This document shows, piece after piece, positions 32,457-41,280 of a DNA stretch of 64,000 nt. Made by a program: the position numbers and the translations under genes. Origin of the DNA: Streptomyces griseoruber (GTDB lineage: Bacteria; Actinomycetota; Actinomycetes; Streptomycetales; Streptomycetaceae); NCBI RefSeq assembly GCF_001514205.1, contig NZ_KQ948773.1:258016-322015 (forward strand), given 5' to 3'. Below the pieces are notes generated by a model. The model saw nothing but the letters and a program-made list of their open reading frames with translations, was not told where the DNA came from and did no database searches. Every line of letters starts with the position of its first letter. Position 1 is the stretch's first letter.

Positions 32457-35429
32457 TCAGGTGGTGGGCGCGGTGGACAGCAGGGCCCGCAGGGCGGCCG
32501 CTTCCGGGGAGCCCAGCTCCTCGTAGACCCGTACCGCCTCCTGCCAGCAGACCTGGGCCCGGCCGGTCTGGCCCACGCCGGTGAGGGCGTGCCCGAGCAC
32601 GGTGAGGACATTGGCGCGCCGCCAGTCCCCGCCGATCCCGCGCAGCACGGTCAGCGCCCGCTCCGCGTGGCCCGCCGCCTCACGGAACCGCCGGCCGGCG
32701 AGATCCACCTCGGCCAGCCGGAACAGCGTCATGCCCTCCCACAGCCGCTGCCGGCTGTCCCGGAACACCCGGAGCGCCTCCAGGAGCCGTTCGGCCGCGG
32801 CGTCGAGCCGGCCGCTCTGGGTGAGCGCCATGCCGAGGGCGTAGCGCCCGTTGGCCCCGCGCATGGAGTTGCCCATGCCGTCGTAGATCTCCATGCCCTC
32901 CTGGGCCAGCGCCACGGCGCTGTGGGTGGATCCGGTCGCCAGATGCATCCGGGAGAGGTTGCACAGCGCGCTGGCCTCGCCGGGGCGGTCCCCCAGGGTG
33001 CGGAAGTGCTCCAGCGCCTGCGAGAGGTGCTCCTCGCTGTCGGAGTGGCGGCTCTGGTAGAGGGCGATGACCCCGCGGGCGTTGCGGGCCCAGCACGCGG
33101 TCAGCAGGTCGTCGGCCGCGTGGGCGAGGCGGATCGCCCGCTCGGCCTCCTGGTCGGCGGTGTCGAACCGGCCGCCGTCCAGGTGCGTGTGCGCCGAGGT
33201 CATCAGCGCCCGGGCCTCGGTCCTCGGGACGACACCGGCCTCCCGCGCCGCCTCCAGCAGGGCCTTCGCGGTCGCCTCGTACTCACGGGAGTTGGCCCCG
33301 GACTCGGAGATGTCGTGGACCGTCCACAGCAGGTCGACGGCCTTGTGGAGGGTGCCCGGCCGCCCGGCGCCCTGGCGCGCGCAGGCCAGCAGGCAGTCGG
33401 CCTCCGTGTACAGCCAGTCCCGCGCGGAGGCCCGGTCGGAGAAGACGAGCCCCGGACGCTCGGTCCGCTCCAGATGGTCCACCAGCCGGTCGCCCGGCCG
33501 CTCCAGCGCGTACACCCCCACCGCCGTGGCCAGGTAGAAGTCCAGCAGCCGCGACAGCGCCTCCTCCCGCCCCCCGGCCGGCTGCTCGTCGCGTTCCGCG
33601 CACGCACGCGCGTAGAGGCGTACGAGGTCGTGGAAGCGGTAGCGGCCGGGTGCCGCGGACTCCAGCAGCGAGGTGTCGACCAGGGACTCCAGCAGGTCCT
33701 CGGTGTCGACCACCGGCAGGTCGAGCACGGCCGCGGCGGCGGCCAGCGAGATGTCGGGGCCGTCGGCCAGGCCGAGGAGGCGGAACGCCCGCGCCTGGGC
33801 CGGCTCCAACTGGCCGTAGCCCAGCTCGAAGGTGGCCTTCACCGCGAGATCGCCCGCCTGGAGCTCGTCCAGCCGCCGTCGTTCGTCCGCCAGCTTGGCG
33901 GCGAGCACGGACACCGTCCAGGTGCGCCGGGACGCCAGCCGGGACGCCGCGATACGGATGGCCAGCGGCAGGAAGCCGCAGGCCGCGACCACGTCCAGCG
34001 CGGCCTTGCGTTCGGCGGCCACCCGCTCCTCGCCCACGATCCGGGTGAAGAGGGCGAGTGCCTCGTCCGGGGACATCACGTCCAGGTCGACGAGGTGCGC
34101 GCCCGCCAGGTCGACCATCCGGACCCGGGAGGTGATCAGCGCGGCGCAGCCCGCCGTGCCGGGCAGCAGCGGCCGTATCTGTGCCGCGTCGCGCGCGTTG
34201 TCCAGCAGGACGAGGACCCGTCGCCCGTCCAGCACCGACCGGTACAGGGCCGCCCGTTCCGCCAGGGAGTCCGGTATCGCGGAGTCGGCGGTGCCGAGCG
34301 CGCGCAGGAAGGAGCCGAGGACCGTCTCCGGCTCCGCCGCGCGGGGGCCGGTGCCCTGGAGATCGACGTAGAGCTGGCCGTCGGGGAAGACCGGCCGGGC
34401 CTGATGGGCGACGTGCACGGCGAGGGTCGTCTTGCCCACGCCGCCGATGCCGGCGAGCGCCGAGACCGCCATGACCCGGCCCTCGGCCGAGGCCAGCACC
34501 TCGCCGAGCTGCCGGACGAAGGGCGCCCGCCCGGTGAAGTCGGGTACGGTCGCCGGGAGTTGCGCGGGGCGCACGCGGACGACCCCCGGCTCGGCCGGCG
34601 AGGCCGAGGGCTCCGCCAGCTCCGGGTCCGCCTGGAGGATACGGCGCTGGAGTTCCCGCAGCCCCGCGCGCGGGTCCACCCCCAGCTCCTCCGCCAGCAG
34701 CCGCCGGGTGTCCGCGTACACCGCCAGCGCCTCCGCCTGCCGGCCGCTGCGGTACAGCGCCAGCATCAGCAGCTCCCGCAGCCGCTCGCGCAGCGGATGC
34801 GCGGCCGTCAGCGCGGTCAGCTCGGAGACCGCCTCCGCGTGGCAGCCCAGCTCCAGGTCCAGGTCCAGCCGGTGCTCCAGCAGCCCCAGCCGCCACTCCT
34901 CCAGCCGGACCCGCTGGGTCTCCGCGTACGGACCGGGGACCCCCGCGAGGGCCTCCCCGTCCCACAGGCCCAGCACCCGGTTGAGGCCCTCGCGGGCCCG
35001 GCCCAGGTCGCCGGACGTGCGCGCCTTCTCCGCCTCGGCCGCCCACTCCTGCGCGACCGCGAGGTCCAGCGCGCCCTCGCCGAGGCCGCGCACGGCATAG
35101 CCGCCGGACTCGCTCACCAGGACCCCGGGGTCCAGCACCTTCCGCAGCCGCGAGGCGTACGTCCGTACCGCCGCCAGTGCCTGCGACGGAGGCTCCTCGC
35201 CCCACAGCGCGTCGATCAGCTCACCCGCCGTCGCGGTACGGCCCTCGCGCAGCAGCAGGGCGGCCAGCAGCGCCCGCTGCTGGGGGGACCCGGTGTTCAG
35301 ATGCTCCTCGCCGCGCCGTGCGCGCACCGGGCCGAGCACGTCGAAGCGGAGCGCCGGCGGTTCCCCGGTGGAGCCGGGACGCCTCTGCTCCGGCACGCGC
35401 GGGCCGCCGGGTCCTACGCGGTGGTCCAT
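32457..35429 (-). CDS. afsR: Pleiotropic transcriptional regulator AfsR
   Basis: A 990-residue regulator. A SARP-type winged-helix and bacterial transcriptional activation domain occupies about residues 20-270 (LRFDVLGPVRARRGEEHLNTGSP, WGEEPPSQALAAVRTYASRLRKVL). An NB-ARC/AAA ATPase core follows (P-loop GIGGVGKTT at about 325-335, VLVLLDNARDA), then a C-terminal TPR-like region from about residue 640. AfsR is phosphorylated by AfsK and binds the afsS promoter. Length and sequence match S. coelicolor AfsR (993 residues) closely from memory. The ATG at 35429 has GGGGAG 5 bp upstream. Most divergence from my recollection is in the TPR part. Confidence 0.95.
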   Translation of the reverse strand: MDHRVGPGGPRVPEQRRPGSTGEPPALRFDVLGPVRARRGEEHLNTGSPQQRALLAALLLREGRTATAGELIDALWGEEPPSQALAAVRTYASRLRKVLDPGVLVSESGGYAVRGLGEGALDLAVAQEWAAEAEKARTSGDLGRAREGLNRVLGLWDGEALAGVPGPYAETQRVRLEEWRLGLLEHRLDLDLELGCHAEAVSELTALTAAHPLRERLRELLMLALYRSGRQAEALAVYADTRRLLAEELGVDPRAGLRELQRRILQADPELAEPSASPAEPGVVRVRPAQLPATVPDFTGRAPFVRQLGEVLASAEGRVMAVSALAGIGGVGKTTLAVHVAHQARPVFPDGQLYVDLQGTGPRAAEPETVLGSFLRALGTADSAIPDSLAERAALYRSVLDGRRVLVLLDNARDAAQIRPLLPGTAGCAALITSRVRMVDLAGAHLVDLDVMSPDEALALFTRIVGEERVAAERKAALDVVAACGFLPLAIRIAASRLASRRTWTVSVLAAKLADERRRLDELQAGDLAVKATFELGYGQLEPAQARAFRLLGLADGPDISLAAAAAVLDLPVVDTEDLLESLVDTSLLESAAPGRYRFHDLVRLYARACAERDEQPAGGREEALSRLLDFYLATAVGVYALERPGDRLVDHLERTERPGLVFSDRASARDWLYTEADCLLACARQGAGRPGTLHKAVDLLWTVHDISESGANSREYEATAKALLEAAREAGVVPRTEARALMTSAHTHLDGGRFDTADQEAERAIRLAHAADDLLTACWARNARGVIALYQSRHSDSEEHLSQALEHFRTLGDRPGEASALCNLSRMHLATGSTHSAVALAQEGMEIYDGMGNSMRGANGRYALGMALTQSGRLDAAAERLLEALRVFRDSRQRLWEGMTLFRLAEVDLAGRRFREAAGHAERALTVLRGIGGDWRRANVLTVLGHALTGVGQTGRAQVCWQEAVRVYEELGSPEAAALRALLSTAPTT

Positions 35430-35610
35430 CAGGGCTCCCCTTAGACATCCGAAGTACCGGTTCATCTTGCCTTGTCGGTGCCGGAGTCGTCAGCCGCGCA
35501 GGACGTCGATTCCGGGCGGTACACGTGAGTCGGCACAGCCCTCACATCCGGGACGCACACCTCTCCACAGAGTCGATCAACTCCGGCCCCGTCTGATACA
35601 GCCGACGGAG

Positions 35611-35625
35611 CTGACGGGTCGTCAG
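35611..35625. promoter_or_regulatory. Regulon operator 7 (amidohydrolase promoter)
   Basis: CTGAC-GGGTC-GTCAG, 20 bp upstream of the amidohydrolase ATG. Exact arm match. Confidence 0.8.
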
Positions 35626-35645
35626 ATCGGCGCTACCGTGCCCCC

Positions 35646-36887
35646 ATGGAGACCACATCCGGCACCACGACCCCTCTCCCGCTGATCATCTCCGTCGACG
35701 ACCACACCGTCGAACCCCCCACCGTCTGGCAGGACCGGCTCCCGAAGAAGCACCTCGACACCGGACCGCGCATCGTGCGCGCCCCGCTGAAGGAGATGAC
35801 CTTCCTCGGCGGCCACTTCAAGCCCGTCATGGGCGGACCCGGCGACGACGGCCCGCTCGGCGACTGGTGGGTCTACGAGGACCTCAAGCGCCCCCTCACC
35901 CGCCTCGACACCGCCGTCGGCTTCAGCCGGGACGAGATCAAGCTGGAGGTCATCACCTACGAGCAGATGCGCCCCGGCTCCTACGACGTCCCCTCCCGGC
36001 TCGCCGACATGGACGTCAACCACGTGCAGTCCGCGGTTTGTTTCCCCACCTTCCCGCGGTTCTGCGGCCAGACCTTCACCGAGGCCGCCGACCACGAGCT
36101 GGGCCTGCTCTGCGTGCGCGCCTACAACGACTGGATGGTGGAGGAGTGGTGCGGCCCGCAGGCGCGGGGCCGGCTGATCCCGCTCACCCTCATCCCCCTG
36201 TGGGACGCCGAACTGGCCGCCGCCGAGGTCCGCCGCAACGCCGCACGCGGCGTCCGCGCCGTCGCCTTCTCCGAGATACCTCCGCACCTGGGCCTGCCCT
36301 CGGTCCACACCGACTACTGGGACCCGTTCCTCGCCGCCTGCGACGAGACCGGCACGGTCGTCGCCATGCACATCGGCTCGTCGAGCCGGATGCCCTCCAC
36401 CTCGGCCGACGCCCCGCCCGCCGTCGGCTCCACCATCACCTTCGCCAACTGCTGCTTCTCGATGGTCGACTGGCTGATGAGCGGCAAGTTCGAACGCTTC
36501 CCGAATCTGAAGGTGATGTACGCCGAGGGCCAGATCGGGTGGATCCCCTACATCCTGGAGCGCGCCGACGTGGTCTGGGAGGAGAACCGCGGGTGGGGCG
36601 GGGTCGCCGACAAGGTCCACCAGCCGCCGTCCGAGCTCTTCGCCGACCACGTCTACGGCTGCTTCTTCGACGACGCCTTCGGCCTGCGCAACCTGGACTC
36701 CATCGGCCTCGGCAACGTCCTCTACGAGACCGACTACCCCCACTCCGACTCCACCTGGCCCAAGTCCCGCGAGGTCGGCGAGGCCCAGATGGGCCACCTG
36801 GACCCGGAGGTCGTCGAGCGGATCGTCCGCGGCAACGCCATCGACCTGCTGGGCCTGACCCCGGACGGCCTGTGGGGGCCCCGGTGA
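35646..36887 (+). CDS. Amidohydrolase 2 (ACMSD-like) family protein
   Basis: A 413-residue metal-dependent TIM-barrel hydrolase of the amidohydrolase-related (ACMSD-like) class: VDDHTVEPPTVW near the N terminus (the usual DxHxH reads DDHTVE, the known variant in actinobacterial catabolic members), FPTFPRFCGQTF, AMHIGSSSRMP, VMYAEGQIGWIPYILERAD, and VLYETDYPHSDSTWP with the active-site Asp/His. The family performs decarboxylation or hydrolysis of ring-cleavage acids. Operator 7 controls it. Its TGA overlaps the GTG of the luciferase-like gene (4 nt), so they form one operon. Confidence 0.88.
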   Translation: METTSGTTTPLPLIISVDDHTVEPPTVWQDRLPKKHLDTGPRIVRAPLKEMTFLGGHFKPVMGGPGDDGPLGDWWVYEDLKRPLTRLDTAVGFSRDEIKLEVITYEQMRPGSYDVPSRLADMDVNHVQSAVCFPTFPRFCGQTFTEAADHELGLLCVRAYNDWMVEEWCGPQARGRLIPLTLIPLWDAELAAAEVRRNAARGVRAVAFSEIPPHLGLPSVHTDYWDPFLAACDETGTVVAMHIGSSSRMPSTSADAPPAVGSTITFANCCFSMVDWLMSGKFERFPNLKVMYAEGQIGWIPYILERADVVWEENRGWGGVADKVHQPPSELFADHVYGCFFDDAFGLRNLDSIGLGNVLYETDYPHSDSTWPKSREVGEAQMGHLDPEVVERIVRGNAIDLLGLTPDGLWGPR

Positions 36888-37840
36888 GCCTCGACGGGCC
36901 CCCGGACCGCGTCGCCTACGGCATCCAGCTCCCCGTCCAGTCCCAGTCCGCGATGTTCGCCGAGCCCTGGGAGGCGGACGCGGGACCGGCGGACCTCGTG
37001 GAGATCGCCCGCGCCGCGGACCGCGCCGGATTCGCCTATGTCGCCTGCTGCGACCATGTCGCGATCCCGCGCCGCCTCGCGGACGCGATGAGCACCGTCT
37101 GGTACGACCCCGTGGCCACCCTCGCCCACCTCGCCGCCGTCACCGAGCGCGTCCGGCTGCTCAGCCATGTCGCGGTGGTCGGCCTGCGCCACCCCCTCGT
37201 CACCGCCAAGCAGTACGCCACCCTGGACGCGCTCTCGGGCGGCCGGCTGATCCTCGGGGTCGGCGCCGGGCACGTACGGGAGGAGTTCGAGGCGCTCGGG
37301 GGCGACTTCGAGCGGCGGGGCGCCGTACTGGACGAGACGCTCGACGCGCTGCGGGCCGCGCTCGGGGAGGAGGAGTTCCCGGTCCACCACGGCAAGCGGT
37401 ACGACTTCGAGGGGCTCGGGCAGCGGCCCCGGCCGGCCCAGGCACGGGTGCCGCTGTGGGTCGGCGGCTCCTCCCCGGCGGCGGTCCGCCGGGCCGCGCT
37501 CAAGGGCGACGGCTGGCTGCCCCAGGGGGACCCCAGGGACCGGCTGCCCGCGCAGATCGAGCGGATCCGGCGGCTGCGTGAACAGGCGGCTGTTCAGGAG
37601 CCGTTCGTCGTCGGCGCCATCACCGAGCCCCTGTACGTGGGGGCACCCGCCTGGGACGTCGGCCGCCGCACCCTCACCGGCCCGCCGGAGGTCCTCGCCG
37701 AGTCCCTCCGCGCCTACCCGGCGATGGGCGTGGACCAGATCCAGGTGCGTTTCCGCTGCCGGAGCCGAACCGAACTCACCGACCAGATAAGCGAGTTCGG
37801 GGCGGAGGTGGGGCCGCTGCTCAAGGAGCCGCCCGCCTGA
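36884..37840 (+). CDS. LLM-class F420-dependent oxidoreductase
   Basis: A 318-residue luciferase-like TIM barrel: ARAADRAGFAYVACCDHVAIP, TERVRLLSHVAVVGLRHPLVTAKQYATLDALSGGRLILGVGAGHVREEFEALGG in consecutive segments, and VPLWVGGSSPAAVRRAALKGDGWLP. The motif set is that of F420-dependent members with TIGR-type Ser/Gly-rich phosphate loop. It probably oxidises or reduces a CoA-linked or cyclic ketone in the operator-7 operon with the amidohydrolase. GTG start overlapping the upstream stop. Confidence 0.88.
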   Translation: MSLDGPPDRVAYGIQLPVQSQSAMFAEPWEADAGPADLVEIARAADRAGFAYVACCDHVAIPRRLADAMSTVWYDPVATLAHLAAVTERVRLLSHVAVVGLRHPLVTAKQYATLDALSGGRLILGVGAGHVREEFEALGGDFERRGAVLDETLDALRAALGEEEFPVHHGKRYDFEGLGQRPRPAQARVPLWVGGSSPAAVRRAALKGDGWLPQGDPRDRLPAQIERIRRLREQAAVQEPFVVGAITEPLYVGAPAWDVGRRTLTGPPEVLAESLRAYPAMGVDQIQVRFRCRSRTELTDQISEFGAEVGPLLKEPPA

Positions 37841-37965
37841 CCCACCTCCTGACCTCACCTGTCTGACAGCCGAGCCGAATTTTCTTGAAGCTTTGAACAC
37901 GGCCACGCCGAGCCGCGTATGTACGGACGTACGGACGTGATGGTTCCGGCGGAAGGACCCGTGAA

Positions 37966-38616
37966 GTGCGATCCTCCGAACGACTCTCCGTCGCCCTCGC
38001 CTGCGCGGAGGGCGACTGGCCGTGCGACGACTGGCCGGCCCCGGACGACCCGTACGTGGGCCGGGTCGTCCGGCTGTCCCGGCCCTTCCGTTTCCCCGAG
38101 GACGTGGACGTGGTCGTCCTGCGTTGCGAGGACCCGTCGGCCGTTCTCCGGGATCTGCGCGAGCTGGGGCGCAGGGGCATCCCGGTGATCGTCATCAGCC
38201 CCCGCCGGGACACCGATGCCGTGGTCGAGGTGTTCCGCATCGGGGCCGGCTATCTGGTCGAGGGCGACTACTGCCCCCGGATGCTGTCTTCGGCGGCCGT
38301 GGCGGCGGCCCTCGGGCACACCTACCTCTCGCCCTCCGCGGGCGCCGCGCTGCGGGAGGGGGCCCGGTGGATATCCATGGGCGGCGACGCCGTCGAGCGG
38401 CTGCGGGGCCTGCTCTCGCCGCGTGAACGGCAGGTCATGGAGCTGCTGTCGACCGGCCTGGGCGCGCAGGAGATCGGGCTGAGATTACGGCTGAGCGAGA
38501 AGACCGTCCGCAACAACCTCAGCAACATCTACGCCAAGCTGGACGCGCGGGGCAGCACGGACGCGGTCCTGCGGTGGCTCGGGGCCACTCCGGTCGCGCC
38601 CGTACTTCGCACCTGA
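37966..38616 (+). CDS. LuxR-type transcriptional regulator with degenerate receiver
   Basis: A 216-residue protein with a C-terminal LuxR/NarL helix-turn-helix (LSPRERQVMELLSTGLGAQEIGLRLRLSEKTVRNNLSNIYAKLD). The N-terminal 130 residues have a receiver-like outline (VVVLRCEDPSAVLRDLRELGRRGIPVIVISP) but lack a recognisable acidic pocket and phospho-Asp, so an atypical, non-phosphorylated regulator is likely. GTG at 37966 with GGAAGG 9 bp upstream. Two tandem GTACGGAC units at 37921-37936 precede it. It converges with the secreted-protein gene, 18 bp apart, and has no regulon operator. Confidence 0.82.
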   Translation: MRSSERLSVALACAEGDWPCDDWPAPDDPYVGRVVRLSRPFRFPEDVDVVVLRCEDPSAVLRDLRELGRRGIPVIVISPRRDTDAVVEVFRIGAGYLVEGDYCPRMLSSAAVAAALGHTYLSPSAGAALREGARWISMGGDAVERLRGLLSPRERQVMELLSTGLGAQEIGLRLRLSEKTVRNNLSNIYAKLDARGSTDAVLRWLGATPVAPVLRT

Positions 38617-38634
38617 AAATATTTCAGTTCGCTC

Positions 38635-39429
38635 TCATGGTGCGGGAATTTCCGAGACCGGGATTTCCACGTCAGTGACGGCGTCGCCGCCTTCGTTGAA
38701 TCCGGGCTCTGTCCGGAGGCTGTTCCCCGAGTTGATGATGCCGTTCGCCTCGGGCGTACCGCATTTCACGTTGCGCAGCCACAGCCGGCCGTCCGGCGTG
38801 CCGTTGTTCAGGATCTGCGGATAGAAGACATGGACCGACGTGCCGCCATCGCTCGGTGCGAAGAACACTTTCTGGCCGTCCTGTTCCTCCTTGTAGGTGG
38901 CCCGCAGGAATCCGCTCACGTCGGTGCGCTTGTGCGACCACATGAAGAAGCCGATGCTGTCCGGCTGGACCGTGTCGGAGCGGCTGAACGCGAGGCCGGT
39001 CGCCTTGTCGTCGCGCGAGACCTTGAACTCGGTGGTGTTGAATTTCGCACCGATCTCGAAGAGGGAACCACCCAGACTCGAATCGGCGCTCGCGGTGAAT
39101 CCCTCCTGCAGCTGAACCACCCTGGTGACAGATGTGCTGACATTGAAGGTGCTGGTCGCCGCGGTCGTCGTCCCGCAGTTCTGGGTCACGGGTGAGACGC
39201 GCTCGTTGGGGCCGAGGCTGTTCGCCTTGGCCTGGACGTCGACGAACTCGCACTTCTCGAGTTTGTCGGAGTCCGAGGAACAGTCGGAGGTCACTTCGGA
39301 CGGGGTGGAGGCGTTCGCCTGGTTCATCAGCGGGATGATCACCGCGAGGGCTGCGACGGGTGCCAGAGCGAGGGTGATGCGCTTCTTCTTGCTGCGGTGC
39401 CTTCTGGGGCGCGGGGCGGGGGTGGTCAT
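38635..39429 (-). CDS. Secreted protein of unknown function, tandem copy A
   Basis: A 264-residue protein: Arg/Lys-rich N terminus, hydrophobic signal about residues 17-40 (TLALAPVAALAVIIPLMNQANA), then a mature part rich in Ser/Thr and alternating hydrophobic residues (TSTFNVSTSVTRVVQLQEGFTAS, GSLFEIGAKFNTTEFKVSRDD), with four cysteines. The alternating pattern is compatible with an elongated beta protein. No family is recognised. It follows the related gene at 39490-40221 by 60 bp on the same strand, and both have SDC/DNC motifs after the signal. Confidence 0.75.
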   Translation of the reverse strand: MTTPAPRPRRHRSKKKRITLALAPVAALAVIIPLMNQANASTPSEVTSDCSSDSDKLEKCEFVDVQAKANSLGPNERVSPVTQNCGTTTAATSTFNVSTSVTRVVQLQEGFTASADSSLGGSLFEIGAKFNTTEFKVSRDDKATGLAFSRSDTVQPDSIGFFMWSHKRTDVSGFLRATYKEEQDGQKVFFAPSDGGTSVHVFYPQILNNGTPDGRLWLRNVKCGTPEANGIINSGNSLRTEPGFNEGGDAVTDVEIPVSEIPAP

Positions 39430-39489
39430 GGGTCCTCCTGGGGATGGCGTGCTGGTCGAAAGCTGGGACTTCCTGCGCTGTTGCCGGGA

Positions 39490-40221
39490 TCAGCAGTCCT
39501 CCAGGACCGCCTTGGAGGTGCCGTCGGCGATTCCCGGCGCGCCCGCGGCACCCGGCAGGACGAAGGGCCCCTCGACGACTTCCGGCGCTACGAAGTTCTG
39601 CTCGGGCGTGGCATTGGTGGTGGTCGTCGCCTCCCTGGCGTCGATCCGCGCTCGCCATTCGCCGGTCATGCGCTGCATCTTCGGCGTGAACTCCATGTGG
39701 AGCACCTTGCCGACCGGCACCTCACGCTGTTCCGTGGCGCTGGCCGTGGCCGAGTTCACGGTCATGTCCAGAGTGCTCTTGTGCTTGACCCAGGATCCGC
39801 TGAGGAATCCGAAGAGGCCGCCGCCACCGCCCTGGTTGGTCTCCGTGTATTTGCCCTTGCCCTGGGCCACGGTTGCCGACCAGGTGACGGACACCTTCGC
39901 CGGATCGGTGGCGTTCGGCTCACAGTTCGGGAAATCGATGGACGACTTCTCGGTGGGGCCGTCGAAGGTCTCGAACTTCGTCTCGACGTAGTCGCAGTTG
40001 TCGGCCTGGAAACCGTCCGCGAACCCGCCCTTGGCGGATTGTTGCTCGCCGTTGATCACCGCGGCCCTGTCGCACATCGCCACGATCTGCTCGGGCGTCT
40101 TCTCATCGGCCGCGTTCGCCGACGGCAGCAGCGCGACAACGGCGCCGCCGGTCGCCAGCGCCGCGCCGATCGCGACGAACCGGATCTTCTTGTTCTTGAA
40201 CTTCCTGCTCCTTTTGGCCAT
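39490..40221 (-). CDS. Secreted protein of unknown function, tandem copy B
   Basis: A 243-residue protein: basic start (MAKRSRKFKNKKIRF), signal about residues 15-37 ending ANAADE, mature region with CDYVETKFETFDG, a long amphipathic beta-like stretch (VSVTWSATVAQGKGKYTETN, LDMTVNSATASATEQREVPVGKVLHMEF) and a C-terminal Cys. The beta-strand/Ser-Thr alternation followed by a VPVGK-type turn recalls aerolysin-like pore-forming proteins, but this is only a resemblance. Likely the promoter-proximal gene of a two-gene operon. ATG at 40221 with an AAAAGGA upstream. Confidence 0.75.
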   Translation of the reverse strand: MAKRSRKFKNKKIRFVAIGAALATGGAVVALLPSANAADEKTPEQIVAMCDRAAVINGEQQSAKGGFADGFQADNCDYVETKFETFDGPTEKSSIDFPNCEPNATDPAKVSVTWSATVAQGKGKYTETNQGGGGGLFGFLSGSWVKHKSTLDMTVNSATASATEQREVPVGKVLHMEFTPKMQRMTGEWRARIDAREATTTTNATPEQNFVAPEVVEGPFVLPGAAGAPGIADGTSKAVLEDC

Positions 40222-40365
40222 ATCCTTTTCCGCTCTTGGGGGTGCCTTTGCATTTCTGCTGTGGATTATTGGGGTTCTGCACAGGCTGCGGCCAGGGTCA
40301 AATATCCCTACTCGCAAGTCACTTGATGTGTACTTATGCAATTCTCGCCGACTCTTGACCACTGT

Positions 40366-40380
40366 CTGACGCATCGTCAG
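40366..40380. promoter_or_regulatory. Regulon operator 8 (SDR promoter)
   Basis: CTGAC-GCATC-GTCAG, exact arm match. TTGACC at 40355-40360 lies directly upstream, so the operator would sit between -35 and -10 elements. Confidence 0.8.
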
Positions 40381-40432
40381 TTCCGGCGTTACGATGCTGA
40401 ACTCCAGTGATGCGATGCGAAGGGGGTTCGGC

Positions 40433-41203
40433 ATGGGCAAGCTCGACGGGCGCGTCGTCCTCGTCACCGGCGCCGCACGCGGCCAGGGGGAAAAGGAGGC
40501 CCGGCTGTTCCGGGCGGAGGGGGCCGAGGTCGTCGTCGCCGATGTGCTGGACGACCAGGGCGCGGCCCTCGCCGAGGAGATCGGCGCGCTGTACGTGCAC
40601 CTGGACGTGGGGCGGGAGGACGACTGGCGGTCCGCGGTGCGCGCAGCGCAAGCTGCCTACGGCCGCCTCGACGGCCTCGTCAACAATGCCGGCATCCTGC
40701 GCTTCAACGCCCTCGTCGACACGCCCCTCGACGAGTTCATGCAGGTCGTGCAGGTCAACCAGGTCGGCTGCTTCCTGGGTGTGAAGACGGTGGCCCCGGT
40801 GCTCGCGGACGGCGGCACGATCGTCAACACGGCCTCGTACACCGCCGTGACCGGGATGGCGGCGGTGGGCGCGTACGCGGCGACCAAGCACGCGATCCTC
40901 GGGCTCACCCGGGTCGCCGCCCTGGAGCTCGCGCCACGCGGCATCCGGGTCAACGCGATGTGCCCCGGCGCCGTCGACACCGCGATGTCCAACCCGTCCC
41001 TCCTGGACCCGGACGCGGACCCCGAGGAGACCTCGAAGGCCCTCGACGGGCTGTACCGCAAGCTCGTGCCGCTGGGCAGGGTCGGGCGGCCGGAGGAGGT
41101 GGCCAGGCTCGCCCTCTTCCTCACCTCGGAGGACTCCTCGTACATCACCGGACAGCCGTTCGTGATCGACGGGGGGTGGCTGGCCGGGGTCTCCATCATC
41201 TGA
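40433..41203 (+). CDS. Short-chain dehydrogenase/reductase
   Basis: A 256-residue classical SDR: NAD(P)-binding GAARGQG near residue 14, NNAG (LVNNAGILRFNAL), Ser in NTASYTAVTGMAAVGAYAATK with YxxxK, and C-terminal YITGQPFVIDGGW. The acidic residue after the second strand (VVVADVLD) suggests NAD preference. The likely role is oxidation of a hydroxyl on a CoA-linked or steroid-like intermediate; 3alpha/20beta-hydroxysteroid dehydrogenases belong here. I chose the ATG at 40433, 7 bp after AGGGGG, rather than the ATG at 40394. Operator 8 lies upstream. Confidence 0.9.
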   Translation: MGKLDGRVVLVTGAARGQGEKEARLFRAEGAEVVVADVLDDQGAALAEEIGALYVHLDVGREDDWRSAVRAAQAAYGRLDGLVNNAGILRFNALVDTPLDEFMQVVQVNQVGCFLGVKTVAPVLADGGTIVNTASYTAVTGMAAVGAYAATKHAILGLTRVAALELAPRGIRVNAMCPGAVDTAMSNPSLLDPDADPEETSKALDGLYRKLVPLGRVGRPEEVARLALFLTSEDSSYITGQPFVIDGGWLAGVSII

Positions 41204-41245
41204 GGTCCCCCTCTTCTGAGGTCCCCATCATCCGAACCAAAGTAT

Positions 41246-41260
41246 CTGACTACCCGTCAG
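41246..41260. promoter_or_regulatory. Regulon operator 9a (luciferase-like gene promoter)
   Basis: CTGAC-TACCC-GTCAG, 80 bp upstream of the LLM gene start. Exact arm match. Confidence 0.8.
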
Positions 41261-41280
41261 GTATTGACCATCCAGCAGAT

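Noticed and set aside
24414..35429. A secondary-metabolite biosynthetic cluster around afsR
   Set aside because: No PKS, NRPS, terpene synthase or RiPP maturation genes; the neighbouring enzymes are catabolic CoA genes.
32589..35444. A 951-residue open frame antisense to afsR
   Set aside because: Arg/Gln/Gly/Pro-rich shadow of the afsR codon bias; no motif and no ribosome binding site.
37844..37880. Inverted repeat CTGTC-T-GACAG downstream of the LLM gene
   Set aside because: Different spacing from the regulon palindrome and located at a gene end; not counted as an operator.
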